Assembly: GCA_034401795.1 (NCBI GenBank) | Contig: CM067367.1 | Location: 34,820,880 to 34,884,879, forward strand | Length of the DNA stretch: 64,000 nt | Direction: 5' to 3' | DNA from: Chaetoderma sp. LZ-2023a | Taxonomy: Eukaryota > Mollusca > Caudofoveata > Chaetodermatida > Chaetodermatidae | Shown: positions 33,060-44,832 of the stretch, one piece after another | Position numbering within the stretch: position 1 is the first letter of the stretch | Layout of the letters: each line of letters opens with the position of its first letter | Made by a program: the position numbers and the translations under genes | Notes under the pieces: generated by a model | The model's database searches: none | What the model was told of the DNA's origin: nothing | Seen by the model: the letters and a program-made list of their open reading frames with translations, nothing else

Positions 33060-36000
33060 ACTTATTGACAATTTTCGACCGACCACATGAGTGACAGATC
33101 GGATGACCGACTGTATGCGTGATGGATTGCATGAGTGAGAGATCGGTTGAGTGACGGACATGATGAATGGCCGACTGACCGACCGACTGCATGAGATGAG
33201 TGACAGATCGAATGACCGATTGACTGCATGAGTGACAGATCAGATGAGCAACTGCATGACTGACGGACTGCATTAGTGATAGATCATATGACTGCATAAG
33301 TGACAGACTGATGGACAGGCGGATTGCCCGACTGCATGAGTGACAGATCAGACCAACCTACTGACCGCATGCATAACGGACTGACTGACCACATGGGCGA
33401 CCGACCTACCAACTATATGAGTGACCAACTGCATGACTGACAAATTGGATGACTGCATCAGTGGTGGACTGCATGAGTGACGGACTGATGGACAGGATGA
33501 CGGACCAAGCCACCCACCCACCAACTGACAAACCCACTTACCGACCAACTGAGTGACCAACCGACAGACCAGCTGCCTGAGCAACTGCATGAGTGACAGA
33601 CCAGATGACTGACAGATCGGATGACTGAATGAATGACAGATCAGATGGCGGCATGAGTGACAGATCAGATGACTGCATGGGTGATAGACTGACAGACTGC
33701 ATGAGTGACATATTGGATGACTGCATGAGTGGCAGATCGGATGACTGCATGAGTGAGGATCCGATGACTGCATGAGTGACAGAGTGACAGACTGCATGAA
33801 TGACAGATCGGATGACTGTATGAGTTAGAGACTGCCGGACTGTATGTGTGACATATCAGATGTCTGCATGAATCACAAATAGGATGACTGCATGAGTGAT
33901 AGACTGACGGACTGCATGCGTGGCAGATTGGTTGATTGCATTGGTGACAGATTGGATGACTGCAAGAGCGACAAATTGGATGACTCCATGACTGACGGAC
34001 GGCATGAGTGACATATCGGTCTGCATCATTGATAGACTGATGGACAGGCTGACAGACCAAACCACCCACCCACCGACTGAGCAACCTGCTGACTGAGCGA
34101 CTCAGCAACCAACTGACCGCCCACCTGACTGACTGCATGAGTGACAGATCAGATGGCGGCATGAGTGACAGATCGGACGACTGCATGAGTGAGGGATCCG
34201 ATGACTGCATGAGTGACAGACTGACCGACTACATGAGTGACAGATCGGATGACTGTGTGATGAATAGAGATTAGCAGTCTTGACTGCATAAAGTGACAGA
34301 TCGAATAACTGCATGGGTGAGAGACTGATGGACTGCATGTAAAACAGATCAGAGGCCTGCATGAGTGGCAGACTGATGGACCGCATCAATGACAGGCTGA
34401 TGGACTGCATGTGTGACATATCGGATGACTGCATGACTGATAGATAGCATGACTGCATGAGTGACAAACTGACAGACAGCTTGAGTGACAGATCGGATGA
34501 CTGCATTAGTGACTGATCGGATGACTGCATGCATGACAGATCGGGTGACTGCATCAGTGACAGACTGGTGGAATGACCGACCACATGAGTGACAGATCGA
34601 ATGACTGCATAAATGATGGACTGACGGACAGGCCAAACTACCCTTCAGCAGACCGACCGACTGATTGCTTGAGCAGCAGACCAACCGAATGCATGAGTGA
34701 CAGATCAGCTAACTGCATGGGTGATGGACTGACCGACCACATGAGTGACCGGCATATCGACTATATGAGTGACCAACTGCATGACTGATTAATTGGATGA
34801 CTGTATGAGTGGCGCCTGCATGAGTGACAGATCGGAGGACTGCATGAGTGACAGACTGACAGACATGATGACAGACCATACCACCCACCCACCGACTGTC
34901 AAATCCACCCGCCGACCAAATGAGCGACCAACCGGCCGCCCGACCAACTGCCTGAGTGACAGATTGGATCACTGCATGAGTGACAGACTGGCGGACTGCA
35001 TGAGTGATATATCGCATGACTGCCTGAGTGACAGAGAGGATGACTGCATGTGTGATAGACTGACAGATAGACCGACAGACCGAATGACTGACTGCATGAG
35101 TGACAGATCGAATGACCAACTGCATGAGTGACAGTTCGGATAGCTGTATGACTGGCTGACCAACCGACAGACAAACAGACCAACTGACTGACCGACCGAC
35201 CAACTGCATGAGTAAGATCAGATGACCGACTGCATGAGTGGCATATTTGATGACTGCATACATGGTGGATTGATGGATAGGCTGACAGGCCAACCAACCG
35301 ATCGAATGAGTGACCAAACGACTGACCGACTTACTGCATGAGTGACAGAGCAGATGACTGCATGAGTGACAGATCGGAGGACTGCATGAGTGACGGACAT
35401 CATGAGAGACCAAACCACCAACCCATGGAGTGGCCAACCCACTGAGCAACCGACCGACTGCATGAGTGACAGATCGGATGAGTGATGGACTTCTCGACCG
35501 ACTAAATGACAAACCTGCAGACTACCCACCCGACCAGCTGCATGGGTGACAGACTGCATGAGTGACATATCGGATAACTGCATGAGTGATAGATAGGATG
35601 ACTGCATGAGTGACAGACTGGTGGACCGCATGAGTGACAGGTAGGATGACTGCATGAGTGACAGACTGATTGGGGGCATGAGTGACAGATAGGATGACTG
35701 CATGAGTGACGGACTGCCCGAATGCATGAGTGACATATCGGATGACTGCATGAGGGGCAGATATGATGACTGCATGAGTGACATACTGATGGACTACATG
35801 AGTGACATATCGGATGACTGCATGAGTGCCAGACTGGTGGACTGCATGAGTGACAGATAGGATGACTGCATGCATGACAGACTGATGGACTGCATGAGCG
35901 ACAGATCAGATGACTGCATGAGTGATAGATCGGATAACTGCATAAGCGACGGACTGACAGATCAAACCACCCACGCACTGATTGACCAACCCACTGACCG

Positions 36001-36490
36001 ACTGAGTAACCAACCGACTGACTGCATGAGTAAGAGATCAGATGATGGCATGAGTGACAGATCGGATGACTGCATGAGTGACAGATCAGATGACTGCATG
36101 AGTGACAGATCAGATAACTGCATGAGTGACAGACTGATGGACTGTATGAGTGACAGATCGGATGACTGCATGAGGAATAGAGACTGACAGCCTAGACTGC
36201 ATGGGTGACAGATCAGATGACTGCATGAATGACAGGTCAGATGACTGCACGAGTGACAGATCGGATGACTGCATGGGTGATAGACTGATAGACTGCATGA
36301 GTGACATATCGGATGACTGCATGAGTGGCAGATCGGATGACTGCATGAGTGAGGATCCGATGACTGCATGAGTGACAGACTGACGGACTACATGAGTGAC
36401 ATATCGGATGACTGCATGAGGACAGACAGACAGGCTGACAGACCGAACCATGCACCTACCGATTGACCAACACACTGACCAACCGACTGC
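33060..36490. repeat. Satellite of 24-bp units with higher-order organisation
   Basis: The unit GACTGCATGAGTGACAGATC plus GGAT is repeated with variants (…GACAGACTGATG) over 3.4 kb. A distinct 'gaccaaaccacccacccaccgactg' type block (shortened here) breaks the array near 33509, 34055, 34877, 35408, 35963 and 36441, giving an irregular higher-order period, often about 480-555 bp with one near 820. Because 24 is a multiple of three, one plus-strand and all three minus-strand frames stay open for long stretches (DCMSDRSD, MQSSDLSL, CSHPICHS, HAVIRSVT), which explains frames of up to 267 codons. No gene is implied. Confidence 0.95.
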
Positions 36491-37835
36491 GTAGACGGCT
36501 GACTTAGCTACGAATGAAGCTGTAAGACTCGTGTATGCGTATCGTGAATAGACGACCTATATCCTACATTTTCTATGCCCAATACATAGAATAGGGCTAT
36601 GGAACTGGCGTAATTGTGTACAATATCAGGTAAAATTGCTGAAATTGCCTGCACTTTAAAACAATCCGCCAGCGTATTACAATTGTACCATAATAACAAG
36701 TACGGTACAATATGGCGAATTGGCACTTGATGGGATTGTTTTCCTCTTCCAATCGTGTAAATATTGTTGAATTTTCTTGTTCTAACGAACAAATATCTTC
36801 ATATGATTCAATATCACGCGGTCACCAGGAAGTTGATACATGAGAACACGCTAAAACACACGAGTAGGAGAAGAAAAATATGTAGTGTAACATTCGCAAA
36901 CTCGTCGCTGTCATGAGAGATTTGTTTACCGGCTGTGACCTATTTGCGACTGGGGAACCCCTTCTTCTTATTGAATGGCTGTTCCACCATTTCACGAGGC
37001 ACAACCTACACATTTTAAATAAAACTCATCCACGTTGCATTGTTTTTATGCACAATTCAATTTCAATGATAGGGTGCTCAACATGGAAAATCATTTCATA
37101 TTCCATTAGATTGCATGAAAATACGCTAAATGCCTGGATTATTGTAAGTTTGCTATTATTTTTCATTTAAGACTACTTGGTGTGACATAGTACCTTTAAG
37201 TCAAGTGAAAATCTCTTCATTATTAATAGGATAAGCAAAAAAATGAAGAGGATTGACCAGTGGGCGTATCTGTAAGGTAATCATTATATTTAATTCCTGA
37301 TGTAGATTTGATTTTCTTTGAGAGATTTGGATCTATGTGACAAAATATTTATTGATACCGTTTGCAATTTCGTAGTTATCCGTGATTACCGTATTGTTAT
37401 GGAGAAACTGGGTCTGCTGTGCTTTTTCATTGTGTTTTTTTTATTAAAATGTGATTTTATAATTTTGTATTTTTCATTTATATCATTTTTGGATTGCTCA
37501 AATTTGTTCTGATAATAGTTCTTTTTGATGTTTTTATTATTTGGTCCAACTTATTTCTATATTTTTTCAACTTTGTCTAATTATACTTTGTTTGACATTT
37601 TTTAAATGTCAAATAAACTTGCTGGGTTTTTAAGACAGGCAGATATCAATTCTCTTGGTGTAGGCATCATCACATGACTATATCTATCACTTGGTTCCAG
37701 TCTACCTCAGACATGGCCTTTTAAAAATTTTCAATGTTGACCTCATTCATTTCTCTACAGTTAATCTTTTCTTTGACTGTTAAAAAGGATATAAATTGGT
37801 AGATGATCTGATATGTCTGTTACGAAAATTATTGA
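36491..37835. other. No gene seen
   Basis: AT-rich sequence with scattered short frames (36508-36792 minus; 36913-37170 and 37318-37512 plus) that have no recognisable domain. The right part may be the 5' region of the following LINE relic. Confidence 0.4.
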
Positions 37836-38563
37836 ATGTCTTTTGTTGATGAAACTGAATTTTTTACTGAATATATTATCAAGAGTTCTAGCCGAACTCT
37901 TAGTAATTCTGGTCGGCGTAGTTATGTTTGGAGATACTTCCGTGGACAGACTGGTCCCAGAAAGCAGACTAACATTGGCCCGACATTAACACAATGTCTG
38001 CAAATAATGCTGGCCTGGCACAATTTTGTCTATTGGCATGGTTGTCATCTATTTGCGGCATTTGTTAATCTTGGCTATCACAGAGAATTAAGAGCTAGTT
38101 CTCCCATGAAATACTGCCACCGTAATTAGGAGGCAGCAACGTTTTCCCGACTTACGGCAGCAGGGGTGCTGTCCTGACTACGTATACTAAGTGCGGAGGG
38201 ATGTTTGGTACATTCAGTTTAATCAGTTACTCTGAAAGCACAAGCATATTTCTGATGAAAAGGATTAAGAAGTATGATGAACTTGTTGACAAGATCAGAT
38301 TTGCAATACCTATGGCTCAAATCTTTGTCTCATCACTTCAGCCTAGACTCACAGATAGACAAACAAACGGCCTTGTAATGGAATTCAATGGCATGTTACA
38401 AGCTTTGGCCTCATGGACGAATCTCATATACATAGACAATTCTCAGCTTTTCATTAGCCTTGCAGGAGAGATTTACTCACATCTATTTTTGGATCATGTG
38501 CACCCAAACCATGATGGTATCAAATTATTGTCTGAAAATATAACCAACTGTCTAACCGTTTAG
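37836..38563 (+). pseudogene. LINE ORF1 remnant with SGNH esterase domain
   Basis: The left frame (37836-38129) is not recognisable. The frame at 38201-38563 reads FLMKRIKKYDELVDKIRFAI, MAQIFVSSLQPRLTDRQTNG, LIYIDNSQLF and HLFLDHVHPNHDGIKLLSEN, the C-terminal half of an SGNH hydrolase with the catalytic Asp-x-x-His (DHVH). The upstream nucleophile block is lost. Esterase-type ORF1 proteins are known from CR1-like LINEs, and an ORF2 start follows about 250 bp later, which supports that assignment. Confidence 0.72.
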
Positions 38564-38609
38564 GCCTACATAGACACCCGAAAAGCCACTTTGATGATTT
38601 TTAACTAGG

Positions 38610-39151
38610 GAGGCCAGCTTGGTGGAGTTAAATTTATCACACAACTGCTATGATGTAAATAATCCTTTGAATCACTCCTTCGTATATAAATCAAACTATT
38701 TTAATCTTTTGTCAGAACAATGTGTAGACAACGACAATGACTTTATACGTGGTATGACTGATCTATAGTCAGAACAGTTTCTAGACGATAATTTAGATAG
38801 TAACAGTATTAATAGTATGGATCATGTTGAGCGAGTCATACACCAATCCATATCAACAACACCTAAGTCTATACTTTATGGAAATGGTCCATTTCCTCCT
38901 CTCACGTGTACATACACAAATGCAGATAACTTGAGAAACAAAATGACCGAATTGAAATCCATAATTCAAACAGAAAAAGCGGCAATTGTTATGGTAAACG
39001 ATGTTAAACCAAAATATTTCAGAGATATAACATTAGACGATTTTAATATTGAAGGTTACACTAAACACGGCACTAATATCCTGGTCAAAAGGTGCAGAGG
39101 AATATTAATATGTGTACATGAATCTTTAAGTTCAGCATGTACAACTTAAAT
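38610..39151 (+). pseudogene. LINE ORF2 N-terminus (endonuclease start), truncated by an LTR
   Basis: With a stop near 38767, the plus strand reads an Asn/Asp-rich leader, then in the open frame 38817-39149 CTYTNADNLRNKMTELKSII, AAIVMVNDVKPKYF, ILVKRCRGILICVHESL, the first third of an AP endonuclease. The domain ends exactly where the LTR begins at 39152, so the LTR element probably landed in this LINE, or a deletion joined them. Confidence 0.75.
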
Positions 39152-39952
39152 TGTAAATATGGGATTTGTGAACTAGCTACACGCGAACCCCACGGCTACC
39201 TTTTGGTACCCGGGTAAATATTTGCAGATGACCTTTTGGCACTGTGCGGGTCAAGTATGTTTTAGGTCACATCCTCAGTCTTGAATATTCATGACATCGT
39301 CATCATATTATGTTACTGAAAACCGGGCCAACTATTTTGGTCACTATGGACAGTTAGTCAGTATTAATACATCACTAAGGATAGGGCCAACTATTTAGGC
39401 CGATATTGACAGTGAATAGTAGGACCGTTTTTATAGGTCGCTATGACATTATAGAGTGGTGTAACATTTATGTAATGATTACCACCACTGCTATTATTAT
39501 AAGTATTCATGTTGTATGCTGAAGGTATAAGTAATATATTTTACGTTAATATATTGAGGGATTCTAAATGGATAATTACAATCACTGGTGATGGACAAAT
39601 TGGATTAGTCATATTAGATTTCTGTTTGATTAGGATTGGTTGCTACAATCAATCTAGTTTTGTCATTTCCACAATCAGGATTCAGGGTGAATAATTTAGA
39701 CAAATATTCAACCCAAGTAAAGTCATAGTCATAGTCATAATCCGTTGAGAGGAATAAACTGAATCTTTAACCCTTTGAAGGTTAGAAACTGATTCTGCCA
39801 CATTGATACAAATTGTAAATACCACGCTGGTAAGATGCTGATGGATTAAGTTCAAGATAGGTCTTAAGGTGACTTCTTGGTATTTAATACAGCAAGGTCT
39901 TACAGGATGGTTAATTAAGAAAGGATATTACAGGATTCGAAGAAATTAGTCA
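39152..39952 (+). mobile_element. LTR, left copy (801 bp)
   Basis: The segment is repeated at 47277-48064 in the same orientation. It begins TGTAAATATGG and ends GTCA (TG...CA). Inside are a tandem 'gccaactatttaggcc' type repeat, AATAAA at 39753-39758 and 'atagtcatagtcataatc'. In one stretch of about 150 bp I counted about ten differences from the right copy, so the pair is not young. The 5-bp flanks (taaat left, gatag right of the far copy) do not match. I found no clear primer-binding site after 39952. Confidence 0.8.
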
Positions 39953-42059
39953 GTGTAGCTCGTGGGGGTATGCGCTGGTCCGCCATGATGTTCCTATCCA
40001 TCGTGCCGCAAATGCACGATGTACGGGAGGGCTGGTTAGCTGCAGATCTCGGGGTTGTGGATCCCATATCGCAGCTCTCCGGAAGGTACAAAAACCAGCC
40101 TCAAGAGCCGGTGGAACACTTATGTTCCAGTGGGGCCGTGCGACCATTGCCGCTGAGATTGAACCACATGGTGCCGTCCCAACTATTCGTGTTACCGGTA
40201 TGCCTACCTATACTAATTTAGAGATATGGAATAAAGAATAATTAAACGATGATGAATTTAATATACTATACAAACAGGTTTATGCATTTGACAGTAAATG
40301 AGCACAGTAATACACAACATAGAGTCATCCGGTGTTCTTTCCACGTGATGTCGCTGGAGGTACCACACAGATCCTTGAATCTGCAGAGGTATCCCCGCAA
40401 GTAAGAGTTTCTACAACGAAGTCACTAGATAGTTTAATATAAACTAATATACCCCTAACACACACACAAAGAAAATATCGTTGTTGCGAGAGGAAAGTGC
40501 CTCACGTGGGCCTCCAGCACAGGAAAATGCCTTCAACGCCGAAATGGAGGAAAAGAGCTGGCAAAAAGGGCCACTCTTTTGTTCAACAGAAAATGCTAAG
40601 TACTGAAAATCCTAGTGAAGCTACTGTTAAGGTGTCGCACGCTGGTTTACGTGAAGAGGGGACTAGCGATTTCCGAAGAATTCCCAGGTCACCATCTTAT
40701 GTAGTTCCAGAATGACTGCATTAGTAGTTTCCACTTTATTTATGCGGGCCTTCTGCTACATCCTAACCTACCAATTGGTTGTTAGTAACGGAAACAGGCT
40801 TTGGCCGCAAGTGGCATGGTTTACTACCTAACTTTTAGATACGTTTATCCATTGGGCGCAGATGCCCGGCTTCCCTAAGATTGCCCCGCATAGCATCTAC
40901 CTCCAAGGATAGCATGCGTACATGTCAGAGAGCAAAGCTCTGAATCAAATAATGATCCGGCTACCCGGCTCCACAACCACATATAACATCACTAGACGAA
41001 TTTCACAGTTCACACAAGCAAATTTAAATACTGACATGTCATTATGGTGGGGATGGAGAGACGGATATCCATCACGAGCGTCCTTCCAGTGAGGGCGTGG
41101 TGGGCCCTAAGGCCTCACCCAGACACTACAATGAGTTGGATGGAGATCCGCATCTTGTCCGTCACCGAGTGTTATGGAGCTAACATTTGACCTGTCATTG
41201 GGGTTATTTTCCATGATGCCCAGAGATGCACTGCAGGCCGGGGTGACCACATACAAATCAATATTATTATCATTTCGCAGTGCTTCCTACTTTGGCGGGG
41301 GAATCTACCTAATAGGTGTCCGAAGACACGAGGGGGCGTGTATGTAAATCGGTACTTTAACTATCACCGCTCGGAAACCTCCGATAGTTTCCCAGGGTCG
41401 GATCTGGTCAACGTGTTGGTTGGGAATCCAGACAATTAATAAGCCATACGGGTGGTGGATCGTGGAAAGAGACAATCACTCAATAAATATACGAGGCCCT
41501 ATAGGTAACTAGACAATTTTACACAACCTTGCCAGTGCGTGGGATACATTACCACAACAACCGGAAAAGAGGCGTACACTATGCGTCTCTAATGGAGAAA
41601 TTGTCCCTAACCACCTTAAACCTATCCTATCGAGCTGAATAGCCAGGTTTAGTCGGTAACATGCACTGAACATTTAGAGCATGATCAGCGACCTCAGTGT
41701 AAAATTAATGCTGGTGGGAATCGTGATGCGGATATAATGTTGCTGTATAGTATTTCCTAGCGTACTGCGGTCTAGAGTTTTTATAAATAAACAAAACATA
41801 TTAACTAGATGGCGACTTGGCATATGAACAACTAACCAATACACAATTTAACGAATATAATGATTATAAAGTATCACAGGTGATTGGACCCTATAGTGCG
41901 GCTAGTTGAAAGCACCCACAGTAAACAAGGATAATATTCACAATAACAGAAATTATAAAATTGCGGTCCTAAGACCGGTAAGGTACCTATTAGTCATCAG
42001 TACCATTATGCGGAAATAATAGTTAAAGGTTCACCAGGCAAAGTTCACCCAGACTGGTC
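39953..42059. other. Internal region of LTR element: no gag-pol recognised
   Basis: This is where an LTR element would carry gag and pol, but I see no protease, RT, RNase H or integrase motif on either strand, only short frames such as 40497-40715 (basic, no domain). The sequence could be rearranged or replaced DNA. Confidence 0.5.
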
Positions 42060-42905
42060 GAAAAGTTAATTATTACACACACGACATGCAGTGCGAAATT
42101 GTAGTCCACTTTTCAGCGTGGTTGGCAGATTCGGTGACTCATCCACCAAGAATCACCATCAGCTCTACATTCCGTAGAATTACATCTGGGCCCGCACAGC
42201 CCTCCGATGGAAAGACTCCCTTATAAAAGTCCTGATGCGGGAGTTATTACATTGAGTTCATTTATTATCCCCGGATGGCCGTCCGGGGGTGTACAAAAAC
42301 TGTGGAAGGCGGGGAAGCTGGGGACTCCTTACCACCGTGGATGAGCTGAAATCTGATTGGCACTGGATAATGTAGGTATCACCGTAGGTAAGCCTTTACA
42401 CACGTCTATCCCGATGGTCCAGTCATCCTGCGCGGGTCGGCTTCCACACCAGTGATTCTCCTGATTCTCGATTGTTCACCCCTTTTATACTACTCGTGAC
42501 ATCAGAGCCAGGGGCCTCAGCCAATCAGCGGCCGAGCAGTAGCCAATCAGCGTGCAGACAGAAGTGGTGCCGTGGCTATTACGTACACAGCACAATCCTT
42601 ATTTATTTATACATACATAGATTAAGACGTCAAGAGAAATATTTTGAAGATAATTTAAGGAGTTTTCTGATGATAACTCAGCTGTTTCTGGGCCGATTTC
42701 AATAATTTAAACCATTCTGAAATCCTCGTTTTATTATGCTCTTGATCAACGCACGCGCATGCACACCACACAGTCTAATGGACTTAGCCATTTTTTAATG
42801 AACACCTCTCTCATAGGGCTTATATACACGTACCATCCTACCCAGGGGGACGTGCTTGGGGCAGATTCAGAATGGCCGTTCCGTACCCAGCTTAGCTGGG
42901 ATGGT
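42060..42905 (-). repeat. LTR-like promoter repeat, copy 1 (minus orientation)
   Basis: Diverged but collinear with 43860-44790. Shared blocks in order are 'gtggttggcagattcggtgactcatcca', split here by variants, then 'ccttttatac', the CCAAT pair, 'aaatattttgaagataat', 'ctctctcatagg' and 'CCCAGCTTAGCTGGG' (42886-42900). Read on the minus strand it has ATTGG boxes (42547-42543 and 42525-42521), a TATAAAAGG box (42489-42481), then a hairpin (42288-42269) and AATAAA, the order expected of an LTR U3-R-U5. No coding sequence. Confidence 0.6.
42269..42288. repeat. GC-rich hairpin, 7-bp stem
   Basis: CCCCGGA and TCCGGGG pair around TGGCCG. On the minus strand it is followed by GATAATAAATGAAC with an AATAAA signal, so it could lie near the 3' end of transcripts started at the copy-1 TATA box. 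Confidence 0.65.
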
Positions 42906-43859
42906 CGGTACCCGATCCGTCCTACATCACCCCCTCCTAGTTTGACACCCGTGACAAACGATCAACGCAGCGTGGATCGAACACATGGGAGCACAGTAGG
43001 CAGGAATTATAGATTTCCCAAGTAGGCACATAGCCGAGAGGAGAGCGACGTGAGAGACGCGTGTTCATAAGAAAGAACACATAGGGTGCAAAAGAGTTTG
43101 GGAGGGAGGCATAATTTTAGTTTTGATTTTTTACCTGAAATTATTTTTCCTGGTCTTTCTTTTTTGTTTTTGTTTAATATCAAGGTGCGTGCATAATTTT
43201 ATTCAGTCCATGGACAACCTAAACAATAACTCGCATGGGTGTTCTCTTGGATGCGGATAATTAAATTTCCGCAGAGAACACCCAAGCTCCAACGTACCAT
43301 AATTACACAATTAAAAGATAATATTTTATATATACCTATTACAGTATGTCACCGATAATTATGTATTCATCCCGGGTAAATAAAGGGATGCACATACAGA
43401 TATGTATATTGATTAATAATAATGTGGCCCGTTATTGCGGATCCGCACAGGTAGCTTCCGCTAACCCACAATCCGTTCCGTCGTTCTGACGCAGGAAGAA
43501 AAATAATAAGAAAAATAGTAGTAATAATAAATGAAATGGCTAGTTTATAAGGCAGTCCCAGCATAGCTGAGACTGCATGACAGTAATAGGACATATTCGC
43601 TATGGTGCGTTGTGTACTTACGCCGCACACAACGTGTTTGCAACGCAGGCATCTGCAGCGATTATTTTTGCAGTCAGCAAAAGATACGATAGTACTACTG
43701 TGGTGAAGAAAGTTCCCATACACCGATGGCACAGATGGAAGTTGTAAACAACCCGATCACAAGCGGGGGTTGTCAGAGTCAAACGAAGATACAAAACAAA
43801 GCTTCATGGTGCTGGGTACGTCAGCCAGCTCTGAAGATGCACCGGGCAGACTTTACTTG
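42906..43859. other. Spacer between the two promoter repeats
   Basis: No recognised gene. A minus-strand frame at 43732-43367 has one strongly hydrophobic stretch (LAISFIITTIFLIIFLP) and eight or more Cys, but no family I recognise. Confidence 0.35.
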
Positions 43860-44255
43860 CTGCGGTCGAAAGTTAGAAGAACCTACACGATATTAGTGCG
43901 GTGACAGTTGAAATACCACTTTTAGGTGTGGCCGGCAGATCCGGCGAGTCATCCATCAAAGAACATCATGCCTCTACATCTGTAGAATCACCTATTCAGG
44001 CCTCACCGCAAATTCGTGTTCCGAAGTAGATAGTGATATTCGTGGACAATAATCAGAAAGTTCCAAATTACTCCCGTAAGTAGGGAGTTACAAAATTGTT
44101 TTAGTGCGGTGGGTTGGGCAACTGCCAGCTACGGGAGAAAAACCCGTCACATAGCAAAGTAATACGCGTATTGTCTGTTGCGCTGATAGTAGCTGGTACA
44201 GATCCAACCTGTTCGGCCCCTGGCCGAGGATGCTCTCGATCTCTGGATCACGTCT

Positions 44256-44400
44256 CCTTTTATACTCCTCGTGATGTCACAGGCGCAGGCACCAACCAAT
44301 CATTGTTCGAGCAACAGCCAATCAGCGCATAGCTAATAATAGCGCAGTCGAATGTTCTAGAACATTCTAGAAGTTCTGCGTCCACGTGGTTATGACGTCA
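44256..44400 (-). promoter_or_regulatory. Predicted minus-strand promoter with HSE, CRE, CCAAT and TATA
   Basis: In minus-strand order: TGACGTCA (CRE, 44400-44393), an E-box within CCACGTGG (44389-44382), GAA/TTC heat-shock units at 44372-44350, ATTGG boxes at 44322-44318 and 44300-44296, the CRE-like palindrome GTGATGTCAC (44280-44271), and TATAAAAGG (44264-44256). Initiation would be expected about 25-30 bp further left, near 44230. The arrangement is canonical for an inducible RNA polymerase II promoter. No downstream protein is visible, so it may act as an LTR promoter making non-coding RNA. Confidence 0.6.
44350..44372. promoter_or_regulatory. Five contiguous heat-shock elements
   Basis: GAAtgTTCtaGAAcaTTC followed by taGAA: five alternating nGAAn units at exact 5-bp spacing, with a further TTC one base off register. 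Heat-shock factor trimers bind three or more such units. Copy 1 of the repeat lacks the array. Confidence 0.7.
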
Positions 44401-44832
44401 CGGAAATATTTTGAAGATAATCAAGAAGGGTTTTCCGTGGATAACTCAGCCATTTCTTAGCCGATTTTGAAATGGTTTACATATTTAAAAAGCTCGTTGA
44501 ATTCTGCTTTTGATTAATGCTAGACTTATCAATAAAGCTTACAGGGTACCATCTCGGTACACTAAAAGCGCCATCCTATCTTGGTCGTAAATTACGTGCT
44601 CCATCAAAAATAGCATCTAAGCATGCGAATTATGTGCTTTAACGAACTTAGTCGTTTTCGCAACGCGATCTCTCTCATAGGCCCATATACGCTTATGGCT
44701 CTACCCAGGGGCACGTGTTCAGGGAATGAATCCATGATGGGCGGCGCATACCCAGCTTAGCTGGTATGGCCGGTACCAGACCGGTCGATCCGAACTACAC
44801 TTTCAGCTCCACAATCACCCATTAATTTTGGC

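Larger units (their letters stand above)
43860..44790 (-). repeat. LTR-like promoter repeat, copy 2 (minus orientation)
   Basis: The diverged second copy of 42060-42905, about 1.8 kb away, ending with CCCAGCTTAGCTGG at 44751-44764 next to the env-like gene. It has the same minus-strand CCAAT and TATA order plus extra sites: a perfect CRE, an E-box and a five-unit heat-shock element. Confidence 0.6.

Noticed and set aside
33004-36475. Many overlapping reading frames of 70-267 codons on both strands
   Set aside because: They are by-products of a 24-bp satellite whose unit is a multiple of three. No start context, domain or codon bias supports translation.
33060-36490. Array considered as CRISPR-like because of regular short repeats
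   Set aside because: There are no unique spacers of constant length, units are contiguous and the genome is eukaryotic.
39509-39694. Identical-looking small frames here and at 47621-47806, considered as duplicated genes
   Set aside because: Both lie inside the two LTR copies, and the similarity follows from the repeat.
43367-43732. 121-codon minus-strand frame with a hydrophobic stretch, considered as a membrane protein downstream of the promoter repeat
   Set aside because: No recognisable family, no clear start context, and it lies in poorly understood repeat spacer; too weak to call.
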